Source: CBDAQA01 sp965198865 (lineage in GTDB: Bacteria > Planctomycetota > Phycisphaerae > Tepidisphaerales > Tepidisphaeraceae). From it: 64,000 nt of DNA. Positions 34,181 to 42,254 of this stretch are shown piece after piece. Numbering within the stretch: position 1 is the stretch's first letter; every line of letters begins with the position of its first letter. The translations under genes were made by a program, and so were the position numbers. Under the pieces are notes generated by a model. The model was given only the letters and a program-made list of their open reading frames with translations, did not search any database and was not told where the DNA came from. The stretch is from assembly GCA_965198865.1 (NCBI GenBank), contig CBDAQA010000025.1, positions 124,001 through 188,000 on the forward strand, read 5' to 3'.

Positions 34181-35488
34181 GTGACCACACTGCTGACCGA
34201 ACGCCAACCCCCACCGCCCGCCCACGTCGCTGCCCCCCGCACCGTTGCGTCCCGGCCGTTCCGACCGGTCGTCGTCGCCCCGACCTTCAACAACGCCGCC
34301 ACGCTGCCCGCGGTCCTTGCCGGCCTGTCCGAGCTCGACCTGCCCATCCTCGTGGTGAACGACGGCTCGACCGACGCGACGGCCACGATCCTCTCCGCCT
34401 GGGCCGCCGTCGACCCCGCCCATCGCATCGTCCTGACCCACCCGCGCAACCGCGGCAAGGCCGCCGCCCTGCGAGCGGCGTTCGCCCACGCCGCCGCCCG
34501 GCACACGCACGCCGTCACGATCGACACCGACGCCCAGTTGTCCCCCGCCGACATCCCCGCCCTCCTGGACCGCGCCCGCGTCCGCCCCAGCGCCCTGGTG
34601 CTCGGCGCCCGCAACGCCCGGGCGGCCGACTACCCACGGCGCAGCCGGCTCGGTCGGTGGGCGTCGAACCGCCTCGTCTGGATCGAGACAGGCCAAACCG
34701 TGAACGACAGCCAGTGCGGGCTGCGCGTCTACCCGCTGCCGTTCGCCAACCTCGCCCGCTGCGCCGCCGAGCGGTTCGGCTTCGAGACCGAGATCATCAC
34801 CCGCGCCACCTGGGCCGGCCTGCCGATCGTGCAGGTGCCCGTCACGTGCCGGTACTTCCCGGCCGGCCAGCGCGTCAGCCACTTCCGCCCCGCCGCCGAC
34901 AGCCTCCGCGCCGTCGCCATGCATGCCCGGCTGATCGCCACCGCCTGCAACCCGTTCCCGTTCCACCGCCCGATCGCCCGCCGCTCGCCCGACGGGGCCG
35001 CCCCCGCCCGCGGCCGCTCGCTCCCCCGGCGCTTCCTCCGCTGGATCAACCCCGTCATCGCCTGGCGGCAGGCCCGCGAGTGCGACGCCGGCCGCACCCG
35101 CTTCGCCGCCGGCTTCGCCACCGGTGTGTTCATCGGCGCCCTGCCGCTCTACGGCGGGCAGACGGTGCTCAGCCTCTTCGCCGCCCGCAAGTTCCGACTC
35201 CACCCGATGTCGGTCATCACCGGCAGCAACCTGTCCGGCCCCCCGATCGGCGTCGCCCTGATCGCCGCCGAGCTGGCCGTCGGTCACCTGCTCCTGCACG
35301 GCGCCTGGCCCGACCGATCCACCTTCCACCTGGCCGGCGGCCAGCTCGGCCAGACGCTGCGCCCGCTGATCTGCGAGTGGGTCATCGGCGCCCTGTTCCT
35401 CGGCGCCCTGCTGGCCGGCGCCGCGTTCGTCGCCGTCGACCTGCTGCTCCGCGCGTTGCCCGATCGCTCGAACGATGATGACAACTGA
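34181..35488 (+). CDS. GT2 glycosyltransferase fused to a DUF2062 membrane domain
   Basis: A 435-residue fusion. Residues 30-250 are a DPM1-like family 2 glycosyltransferase: 'VVAPTFNNAATLPAVL', 'ILVVNDGSTDAT', 'HPRNRGKAAALRAAF', 'TIDTDAQLSPADIP' (DXD) and 'DSQCGLRVY'. Residues 290-435 are DUF2062, with 'FLRWINPVIAWRQA', 'FAAGFATGVFIGALPLYGGQT' and further membrane segments. GT2-DUF2062 combinations occur in aryl-polyene-type and lipid glycosylation loci. Start GTG 34181 is preceded by 'GAGGAA'. It is followed by two PlsC-type acyltransferases, suggesting glycolipid assembly. Confidence 0.88.
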   Translation: MTTLLTERQPPPPAHVAAPRTVASRPFRPVVVAPTFNNAATLPAVLAGLSELDLPILVVNDGSTDATATILSAWAAVDPAHRIVLTHPRNRGKAAALRAAFAHAAARHTHAVTIDTDAQLSPADIPALLDRARVRPSALVLGARNARAADYPRRSRLGRWASNRLVWIETGQTVNDSQCGLRVYPLPFANLARCAAERFGFETEIITRATWAGLPIVQVPVTCRYFPAGQRVSHFRPAADSLRAVAMHARLIATACNPFPFHRPIARRSPDGAAPARGRSLPRRFLRWINPVIAWRQARECDAGRTRFAAGFATGVFIGALPLYGGQTVLSLFAARKFRLHPMSVITGSNLSGPPIGVALIAAELAVGHLLLHGAWPDRSTFHLAGGQLGQTLRPLICEWVIGALFLGALLAGAAFVAVDLLLRALPDRSNDDDN

Positions 35489-35551
35489 CATAAGGCGATC
35501 GCAGCCGCGTGGCTTTAGCCCGCGGGTTGAAGCCCCGCCGCTGCGAAGCTC

Positions 35552-36298
35552 TTGACCTTGATCCCCCCCAATCTCCCCCGCACCCCGCCCGGCCCGCACC
35601 GGTACCGCTCGCCGTTCTCCCGCCTCGTCTACCGCGCCTGCCGGCTCGCCGGGAAGTGGGTCCAGCTCAACACCCTCAGCATCCAGATCCTGAACCGTGA
35701 AGCCCTGAAAACCCCCGGCGGCTACCAGCTCGCCTGCACGCACCTCAGCCACCTCGAGCCGTTCATCCTCGGCATGATCGTCCGCCGGCCGATCGACTGG
35801 ATGACCCGCATCGAGTTCTACGCCAACCCCGTCTTCACCTGGTTCCTGACCCGCCTGGGAACCATCCCCGTCCGACGCCAGGGCGTCTCGGCCAACGCGA
35901 TCCGCACCGCGATCCAGCGCGTCAACGCAGGCCGCGTCGTCGGCATCTGCCCCGAGGGGGGCGTCACCACCGGCCCCGCCTCCGTCTGCCGCGGGGGCCG
36001 GGCCCAGCGGGGCGTCGGCCTCATCGCCGTCCGCACCGGTCGCCCGATCATCCCGTGCGTCATCCTCGGCACCCACGCGCTCAACCAGGTCGGCCCCTGG
36101 CTCCCCTTCCGCCGGGGCCGGCTGTGGGTCGCCTTCGGTGAGCCGATCCGTCCCCCCAGCGGTCAACGACCCAAGCACGCCCGCGAAGCCGTCACCGCCG
36201 AACTGGAGACCGCCTTCCAACGCCTCTTCCAACAGCTGGTCGCCCAGTACAAACTCGACCCCGCCGAGCTCACCGACTTCCGCTCCCACCGACCATGA
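35552..36298 (+). CDS. PlsC-like acyltransferase 1
   Basis: A 248-residue 1-acylglycerol-3-phosphate acyltransferase-like protein. The catalytic block reads 'CTHLSHLEPF', so the usual N-H-x4-D has become H-x4-E. The acceptor block is 'VGICPEGGVTTG' (E-G-G-V in place of E-G-T-R) and 'PIIPCVILGTHALNQ' follows. These substitutions suggest altered acceptor or donor specificity. It uses a TTG start and overlaps the next acyltransferase gene by four bases. Lipid-linked function is likely, but the exact substrate is unknown. Confidence 0.8.
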   Translation: MTLIPPNLPRTPPGPHRYRSPFSRLVYRACRLAGKWVQLNTLSIQILNREALKTPGGYQLACTHLSHLEPFILGMIVRRPIDWMTRIEFYANPVFTWFLTRLGTIPVRRQGVSANAIRTAIQRVNAGRVVGICPEGGVTTGPASVCRGGRAQRGVGLIAVRTGRPIIPCVILGTHALNQVGPWLPFRRGRLWVAFGEPIRPPSGQRPKHAREAVTAELETAFQRLFQQLVAQYKLDPAELTDFRSHRP

Positions 36299-36939
36299 GC
36301 GACCTCTCCTACCGCCTGATCCGCTCGCTCGGCTACCCGATCTACTGGGTCACCTCCCGCCCCGTGATCCTGCACCGCGACCGCGCCGCCCGCCCCGGCG
36401 GGTACATCGTGGCCGCCAACCACCACAGCCCCTACGACGTCCCCGCCCTGATGGCCGTCGCCCCGCGCCCGCTCGACTTCCTCAGCATCGTCGAGTTCCG
36501 CGACAAGCCGCTCGTCGGCCCCTTCTTCCGCATGATGAACTGCACGTTCCTCGACCGCCGCCGCAGCGACCCCGCCGCCGCCCGCCAGCTGCTCGACCGG
36601 CTCCGCGCCGGCCGCGTCGTCGCGATGTTCCCCGAGGCCGGCATCCGCAAGCCCGACGCCTCTGCCACCGCGGGCGGTCCCTTCAAGCCCGGCGTCGTCC
36701 ACCTCGCCCACTCCGGCGGCTGCCCCATCCTCCCCGTCGTCATCCTCAACACCGCCGCCTACTCCCGCTTCACCGCCTGGCTGCCCCTTCGCGCCACCCG
36801 CTTCGGCGTCATCTTCGGCGAGCCGATCCACGTCACCGACCCCGCCGCGGCCCTGACCGAACTCCGCTCGGCCTTCGTGGCCCTCGCCCGCCAACTGACC
36901 GCCGCCATGGACGCACCCCGTGTTACACAATGCTCCTAA
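36295..36939 (+). CDS. PlsC-like acyltransferase 2
   Basis: A 214-residue acyltransferase with canonical 'AANHHSPYDVPAL' (NH-x4-D), 'FLDRRRSDP', 'VVAMFPEAGIRKPD' (E-x-G-x-R-like) and 'PILPVVILNTAAYS'. It is translationally coupled to the preceding paralogue (ATGA). Two tandem PlsC homologues after a GT2 gene suggest two acylation steps on one lipid or pigment. It converges with the MMPL/PagL-like operon about 115 bases further on. Confidence 0.85.
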   Translation: MSDLSYRLIRSLGYPIYWVTSRPVILHRDRAARPGGYIVAANHHSPYDVPALMAVAPRPLDFLSIVEFRDKPLVGPFFRMMNCTFLDRRRSDPAAARQLLDRLRAGRVVAMFPEAGIRKPDASATAGGPFKPGVVHLAHSGGCPILPVVILNTAAYSRFTAWLPLRATRFGVIFGEPIHVTDPAAALTELRSAFVALARQLTAAMDAPRVTQCS

Positions 36940-37055
36940 ATGTTACACTGCTTCGGGGCATAAGATTCGGACGCTAATCGACTGTAAGTCCAAACCTGTG
37001 AAACAGTTAGGCCTGTGATGGGGTGTCGTATCGCCCGCCGGTGGTGTAACGCCCG

Positions 37056-37631
37056 TCAAAACCGCCACTCCAGCCCGAAGACCCCTTGGATCGCGTTCAG
37101 GCTCGGGTTCCGCCCCGGCTCATCCTGCCGGTCGGCGTTCGACAGGTGGAAGTACCGCACGCCCCCCACCAGGTACAGTTCGCTGTTCAACCGGTAGGTC
37201 ACCGCCGGCCCCACCTCGATCGTCTCGTTGAAGTGCGTCCCGTTGTACGGGACCTCCCGGTTCGCCCCGATGATTCCCCCCGACACGTCCACGTCGAACC
37301 CGAAGCGCCCCGCGTCCAGCAGGTGCTGCCGCAGCCCCACGGTGATGCCCGTCGCCACGCCGTCGACCCGTCCCTCGCTGAACCCGTACCCGCTCGCGTC
37401 CACCGTTACGGAAAAGTCGCCCACCAGCCGGTACCCAAATCCCACGGTCGCCCCGCCCATCTGCGTGTGCCGGTTCGACACGTCGAACACCCCCGTCCCC
37501 AGCGTCTCGAACGTCCACCGCGGGGCGCAGTCGTCGGCCCCGCGCGCCGTCGAACACAGGACGAGCACTGCTAACGCAATCCAAGCCGGTTCTGCGGTAC
37601 GCCGAAGAGCCGGGTTCCGTCGACACCCCAT
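37056..37631 (-). CDS. PagL-like lipid A deacylase / outer-membrane beta-barrel
   Basis: A 191-residue protein with a signal peptide ('WIALAVLVLCSTARGA-DD') and alternating-residue beta-strands ending in an aromatic 'FGLEWRF', typical of an outer-membrane barrel. The segment 'GGVRYFHLSNADR' matches the catalytic H-x-S of PagL (acyloxyacyl hydrolase family), followed by 'NPSLNAIQGVFG'. PagL removes an acyl chain from lipid A. It is the last gene of the long minus-strand operon, its ATG overlapping the MMPL stop, so it may tailor a lipid product of that operon. The catalytic Glu is not certain. Confidence 0.65.
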   Translation of the reverse strand: MGCRRNPALRRTAEPAWIALAVLVLCSTARGADDCAPRWTFETLGTGVFDVSNRHTQMGGATVGFGYRLVGDFSVTVDASGYGFSEGRVDGVATGITVGLRQHLLDAGRFGFDVDVSGGIIGANREVPYNGTHFNETIEVGPAVTYRLNSELYLVGGVRYFHLSNADRQDEPGRNPSLNAIQGVFGLEWRF

Positions 37632-40201
37632 CACGTCGTCTCCACTCGCTTGCCCCCCACCAATACCGGCACCAACAGGAACATCGTCCCCACCCAGCAC
37701 AGTCCCACCCCCACCGCCACCGCCCACCCCAGCGACCGCACGGCCGGCACCGCCGTCGTCAGCAGCGACGCGAACCCCAGCACGTTCCCCGCCGCCGACA
37801 CCGCCACCGAGTGCCCGCTCGTCGCCACCCGCTCCCGCGCCCGAGGCCCCCGCGCCAAACTCACCAGGTAGATCCCGTAATCCACGTCGATCCCGATCAG
37901 CAGCGGCAGCGCCACCAGGTTGATGAGGTTCCACTCCAGATGGCTCACCCGTGCCACCGCCAGCCGCAGCGTCAGGCTGACCAGCGCCGGCAGCAACGCC
38001 AACCCCGCCAATCGCCACGATCTGAAATGCGCCAGCAGGAACAGCCCGTTCAGCAGCACGACCACCCCCACCAGCCGCGGCAGGTCCCGCGCCACCGTCG
38101 ACTCCGCCGCCAGCCCCGCCACGCCCAGGCCCGTCAGCGTCGCCCCCGGCAAATCGCGCAACGCGGCGCGCACCGCGTGTACCGCCCGTTCCCGGTCGAC
38201 TCGCATCTCCAACGGACGATCCACCAACAACAGCGTCACCGCCTCGGGCTCCGCGCTCCGCCCCGCCATCGCGTCCCGGCTCAACATCGACTCGGCCAGC
38301 CGCGGGTACGCCACCAGGTCCGACACCGACGGCACCGCCGGCCCCGACAGCGTGTGCCGCAGGAACGTCTCGTACCCCCCAAACGCCGCCGGGTCTAACG
38401 ACGTCTCCCCCACCGCCGCCCGGAAGTCGGCGATCACGCGATCGACCTCCATCGCCGTGAACCTGCGCCCCGCGATCACAGCAGGGTCTGGCAACAACGA
38501 CGGCAGCCCGATCGTCCCCACCACCCCCGCCCCCCGCACGGCCGGCGTCGCCAGCCGTCGGTCCACGTCGTACGCCAGCCGCACCAGTTCGTCCGGCGAA
38601 GACGCCCGCAGGTAGACCGACATCGACCCCGGGTCGACGCCCATCCGCCGCGAGATGGCCGCCGCCGCCGCCAGCGGCGGGTTCGGCTTCGGGTGCAGCG
38701 CCGTCAGGTCCGACGCGAACGGCAGCAACGGCCCCGGCATCACGCCGATCACGACGACCGCGCCGACAAGGATGAAGACCCACGACCGCACCAGCCCGCG
38801 GCGGCGCGCCACGCCAAAGTCGAGTAGCGGTGCCAGATTGAACCGCGGCGACCCGAACACGTCTCGCCCCGCCAACTGCCGTTCGCCGTCGCTTGCGCCT
38901 TGGCGGTCGATCCACACCAGCATCGCCGGCAGCACCGTCACCGCCGCCGCCAGCGTCCCCGCCAATCCCAGCGCCCCCACCACCGCGAAGTCTCGCAGCG
39001 CCGGCACGCTCGACGCGCCCACCGCCGCGAACCCGAACAGGCTCGTCGCGCACGCCGCCACCAGCGGCGACAGCAACGACCCCGTCGTCCGCGCCACCGC
39101 CGCCGCCGCTGACAATCCTTCGGCTCGCGCCGCCGCGTAGTGCGGCAGGTACAGCACCGGGTAGTCGATCCCCATCCCCGTCAGCACCGCCGCCGCCACC
39201 GCCGCCGTCGGCGCCAGCGCACCGCCGATCAGGCCGCGCATCCCGAACCCCCACAGGATGCCCACCCCCACCGGCACGAACGCCAGCACGAACGACCGCG
39301 CCGGCCGCCGGTACGCCAGCACGAACAGCACCTGCAGCAGCGCGACCGACGACACGATGCTGACGATGCAGTCCCGCCGGATCGCCCCCGCGTCGAACGC
39401 CGCGACCGCCGGCCCGCCCGAGATCTCACAGTTCAAGTTTGAGATGTTCGATTTGCCGACCGCCGCTGTGACCGCGTCCACGATCCGCCGGTTCGCCGTC
39501 ACGTCGCCCAGCGTCGTCCGCCCGATCACGCGCACCAGCAAGCTCCGCCCATCCGGCGACAGCACCGCCCCCCCACCGCCGCCCGCCGGCCGCCGCGCCC
39601 CCATGGCCGCCACCAGGAACTCGTGCAGGTCCAGCGGGTCCCGCAGCAGCGCCGCCGCGAGCGCCCCCGCCGCCGGCCCCGGGGCCGCCAGCATCGCCTC
39701 GTCCTGCCGCAGCTGCGCCACCATCCCCGCCCGCGTCAGCCGATGCTTCGCCTCGGCGTACCCCGCATCGCTCAGGTAGTACACCCCCGCCGGCGCGACG
39801 ACCCGCTCCACGAACCGCTGGGCGTCCGCCTCCACCCGGTACACCACCGCGTCCACGTCCGGCGACCCCGCCAACGCATGCGACAGTCGCTCCCCAAGCG
39901 CCAGCAGCGGCCCCGCGTCCGGCCGACCCCCCGTGGCGCGGGTTTCCAACCCGTGACGCGAGATCGGATCCTCCGGCAACGTCGCCAGCACCAGCACGTC
40001 CCCGCCCGAAGGGAACCGCTCCAGCCACCTTCCCAGCGCCACGGTCGCCGGGTCGTTCCGCGGGAACAGGTTCGCCACCCCGGCGTCCGCGTGCAGCCGT
40101 AACGCGCACAGCACGGCGATGATCGCAAACGCAACCGCGCCGACCACCACCGCGCGGGGCCGACGTCCCGTCAGATCCCCCAGCCGCTCGCCCGCCGTCA
40201 C
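37631..40201 (-). CDS. MMPL/RND-family lipid exporter
   Basis: An 856-residue RND-type transporter in two halves, each with one membrane helix, a large periplasmic domain and about five more helices. Conserved features are 'ANLFPRNDPATVAL' after helix 1, 'LTGMGIDYPVLYLPHYA' and 'PLLIGIDVDYGIYLVSLARG', the paired G-I-D-x-D/Y elements of the proton pathway. In aryl-polyene and related clusters a homologous exporter moves the acylated product to the outer membrane. It starts with GTG overlapping the lipoprotein stop and is coupled to the PagL-like gene. Periplasmic partners (lipoprotein, LolA-like) are in the same operon. Confidence 0.88.
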   Translation of the reverse strand: MTAGERLGDLTGRRPRAVVVGAVAFAIIAVLCALRLHADAGVANLFPRNDPATVALGRWLERFPSGGDVLVLATLPEDPISRHGLETRATGGRPDAGPLLALGERLSHALAGSPDVDAVVYRVEADAQRFVERVVAPAGVYYLSDAGYAEAKHRLTRAGMVAQLRQDEAMLAAPGPAAGALAAALLRDPLDLHEFLVAAMGARRPAGGGGGAVLSPDGRSLLVRVIGRTTLGDVTANRRIVDAVTAAVGKSNISNLNCEISGGPAVAAFDAGAIRRDCIVSIVSSVALLQVLFVLAYRRPARSFVLAFVPVGVGILWGFGMRGLIGGALAPTAAVAAAVLTGMGIDYPVLYLPHYAAARAEGLSAAAAVARTTGSLLSPLVAACATSLFGFAAVGASSVPALRDFAVVGALGLAGTLAAAVTVLPAMLVWIDRQGASDGERQLAGRDVFGSPRFNLAPLLDFGVARRRGLVRSWVFILVGAVVVIGVMPGPLLPFASDLTALHPKPNPPLAAAAAISRRMGVDPGSMSVYLRASSPDELVRLAYDVDRRLATPAVRGAGVVGTIGLPSLLPDPAVIAGRRFTAMEVDRVIADFRAAVGETSLDPAAFGGYETFLRHTLSGPAVPSVSDLVAYPRLAESMLSRDAMAGRSAEPEAVTLLLVDRPLEMRVDRERAVHAVRAALRDLPGATLTGLGVAGLAAESTVARDLPRLVGVVVLLNGLFLLAHFRSWRLAGLALLPALVSLTLRLAVARVSHLEWNLINLVALPLLIGIDVDYGIYLVSLARGPRARERVATSGHSVAVSAAGNVLGFASLLTTAVPAVRSLGWAVAVGVGLCWVGTMFLLVPVLVGGKRVETT

Positions 40202-40911
40202 TTCAGCCGCTCCGCCCGCGCCGGCGGGTCGAACGCCCCGCCCGGCAACTCCCCGTTCACGTCCGCGTCATCCAGCGTCACCACGGCCTTCCCCTTCGCT
40301 CCGCTGTCCGCCACCACCCGCCTCGGCCACAGCGCCCCGCCCGCCGCCGGCTGGTACGACTCCATCGTGAGCGTGAACCGCACCGCCCCCGCATCATCCA
40401 ACAGCTCGAACCGCCGCGGCACCAGGGTCGCCCGCTCCACGTGGCACACCACCGTCGGCTCACCGGCCCGAACGCGTCGCAGCACCAGTTCGCCGCCCAC
40501 GTCCTGCCCCACCGTGTCCGGGTCGTTGAAGAACCCGCCGGTGAGCAGCGACAGCCCGCGCGTGACCTGCGCCGCCGTCGCCCCCGCCGCCGCCGCGCGT
40601 CCGTCCGTGTCGCTCGCCTTCATCCACGCCCCGGTCGGGTTCACGGTCAGGTCGAACACCGCCTGCCCGAACTTCCAAGCCCGCACCCGCGCCCGGTCCG
40701 GCGGCGCCAGCGCCACCGCCAGGTCCAGCACCACGCCCTGCTCGTCGGCACCGGTGAGGTTCAACACCCCCGACCCCGAAACCGTGCGGATCAGCGACTG
40801 CCGCCGCACGAGCTCGCGCACCTCCGCGTCGCTGTCGATCAGCGCGACCGATCCAAGCCGTTCCGGCGGGGGTTCGTGGTGACACCCCGCGAGCACAAAC
40901 ATCACAAGCAT
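40198..40911 (-). CDS. Lipoprotein associated with the MMPL exporter
   Basis: A 237-residue protein with a short lipoprotein signal 'MLVMFVLAGC', then a globular domain of beta-strands: 'RTVSGSGVLNLTGADEQGVV', 'LDLAVALAPPDRARVRAWKF', 'ELVLRRVRAGEPTVVCHV', 'VVTLDDADVNGELP'. The strand-rich pattern and the exporter context recall LolA/LolB-like or DUF3261 lipoproteins found in polyene clusters, but I cannot name the family. ATG 40911 follows a branched GC-rich inverted repeat. Its stop overlaps the exporter's GTG. Confidence 0.7.
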   Translation of the reverse strand: MLVMFVLAGCHHEPPPERLGSVALIDSDAEVRELVRRQSLIRTVSGSGVLNLTGADEQGVVLDLAVALAPPDRARVRAWKFGQAVFDLTVNPTGAWMKASDTDGRAAAAGATAAQVTRGLSLLTGGFFNDPDTVGQDVGGELVLRRVRAGEPTVVCHVERATLVPRRFELLDDAGAVRFTLTMESYQPAAGGALWPRRVVADSGAKGKAVVTLDDADVNGELPGGAFDPPARAERLK

Positions 40912-40913
40912 GA

Positions 40914-40970
40914 CCCGGCCTGCCCGCTTCAGCGGGCAGGTGCCCCGCTCGGTAAACCGAGCAGGCCGGG
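40914..40970. repeat. Three-way-junction inverted repeat
   Basis: The outer stem CCCGGCCTGC (40914-40923) pairs with GCAGGCCGGG (40961-40970). Inside are two perfect hairpins, GCCCGCT/AGCGGGC (40922-40937) and GCTCGGT/ACCGAGC (40947-40962), with small overlaps. It sits between the AMP-ligase end and the lipoprotein start within the operon and may act as an attenuator or RNA-processing site. Confidence 0.6.
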
Positions 40971-40985
40971 CGACAACGCGCGTCC

Positions 40986-42254
40986 TCACGCCCCCACCTG
41001 CATCCGCAGCACCTTCCCCGCCGCCGACCGCGGCAGCGCGTCCCGCACCTCGAACGACCGCGGCACCTTGTGCGCCGCCAGCCGCCCGCGCGCGAACGCC
41101 CGCAGCTCCTCTAAATCGACCACCCCCCGCGGCTCCACCAGCGCCTTCAACCGGGCCACCGTCGCCGTCTGCTGCACCGGCACCACCACGCACCCGGCCA
41201 CGGCCGGGTGGTCCATCAGCACCCGCTCCACCTCCAGCGGGTTCACCTTCCGCCCGCCAACGTCGATCAACAGTCGCACCCGGCCCGTCACGTGCAGCCG
41301 CCCCTGCTCGTCGACGTGCCCCAGATCGCCGGTCGGATAAAACCCATCGGCCGTCGTCGGGTTTGCCTCGCCCAGGTAGCCGTCGAACAGCGAGGGTGCC
41401 GCGACCATCACCTGCCCATCCTCGTCAATACGGATCGTGACCCCCGGCATCGGCCGGCCCACCGACCCGTCGGTGTCCTCACCGTACGTGACCGACCCGA
41501 TCTCCGTCGCCCCGTACACCTGCCCGATCGTCAGCCCCAGCCGATCCCGGCACGCCGCCGCCACCGACGGCGGCAGCGGCCCGCCGGCCGAGTAGGCCCG
41601 CACGTGGGGGACCGCCACGTCCAGCCGCGCCAGCGCCTCGAACGCCGACGGCACCGCCGGCAGCACCGTGATGCGCGATTCCATCAGTTCCCGCCGAACG
41701 GTCGGCACGTCCAGCCCCCGGCACAGCGTGGTCGTCGCCCCCGCCCACACCGGCGCCAGCAAGCCGTGCTCCAGCCCATACGAGTGGCACAGCGGCACCG
41801 TGGCCAACACGTGGTCGCCCGCCGTGATGCCGATGGCCGTCACCATCTGCTCGCACACCGCGTCGACCGACGCCGCCGACCGGACCACCACCTTCGCCGT
41901 CCCGGTCGAGCCGGAACTGAGCAACAGCAGGTTCGACCCCCCGACGTCAACCGACCGCACCGCAGCCGCTGATTCCCGCGGCGCGACGGGAAGCACGCTG
42001 TGCCCCGCCGCCAGCGCGGCCAGGAACGCGACCGGGAAATCGAGCGTGTTCGCCATCGAGATCGTGACGATCGGCCCCACGCTCGGCGCGTCGATCACCC
42101 GGCGATGCAGTTCCGCCCACGTCAGCGATGCACCGCCCGCCGCGTCGCGGCAGGCGACGACCGTCGGCCGCGTGGCGGCGTGGTGGGCAAGGCGGTCGAG
42201 GAGGCGCATCAACCTGTCCGTTAGCCCCCCGCTCTGCGGGGGTTTTTCCGTCAC
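40986..42254 (-). CDS. AMP-dependent acyl/aryl-CoA or aryl-ACP ligase (ANL family)
   Basis: A 422-residue adenylate-forming enzyme, short compared with the usual 500 or more. The motifs are 'LLLLSSGSTGTAKVVV' (phosphate loop), 'VYGATEIGSVTYGED', 'GFYPTGDLGHVDEQGRLHVTGR' and the C-terminal catalytic Lys in 'LPRSAAGKVLRM'. Next to a chorismatase and an ACP it most likely activates hydroxybenzoate, as the ligases of xanthomonadin/aryl-polyene clusters do. GTG 42254 overlaps the upstream FAD enzyme's stop (GTGA). Confidence 0.85.
   Translation of the reverse strand: MTEKPPQSGGLTDRLMRLLDRLAHHAATRPTVVACRDAAGGASLTWAELHRRVIDAPSVGPIVTISMANTLDFPVAFLAALAAGHSVLPVAPRESAAAVRSVDVGGSNLLLLSSGSTGTAKVVVRSAASVDAVCEQMVTAIGITAGDHVLATVPLCHSYGLEHGLLAPVWAGATTTLCRGLDVPTVRRELMESRITVLPAVPSAFEALARLDVAVPHVRAYSAGGPLPPSVAAACRDRLGLTIGQVYGATEIGSVTYGEDTDGSVGRPMPGVTIRIDEDGQVMVAAPSLFDGYLGEANPTTADGFYPTGDLGHVDEQGRLHVTGRVRLLIDVGGRKVNPLEVERVLMDHPAVAGCVVVPVQQTATVARLKALVEPRGVVDLEELRAFARGRLAAHKVPRSFEVRDALPRSAAGKVLRMQVGA

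Noticed and set aside
37632..39254. Minus-strand frame extending the PagL-like ORF upstream by more than 500 codons
   Set aside because: It overlaps the MMPL gene in another frame on the same strand and is Gly/Arg/Ala-rich. The real start at 37631 has a signal peptide.
42225..42248. Hairpin followed by TTTTT on the plus strand (terminator-like)
   Set aside because: It lies inside the 5' end of the AMP-ligase gene on the opposite strand, with no plus-strand gene ending there. It is probably coincidental, or at most limits antisense transcription.
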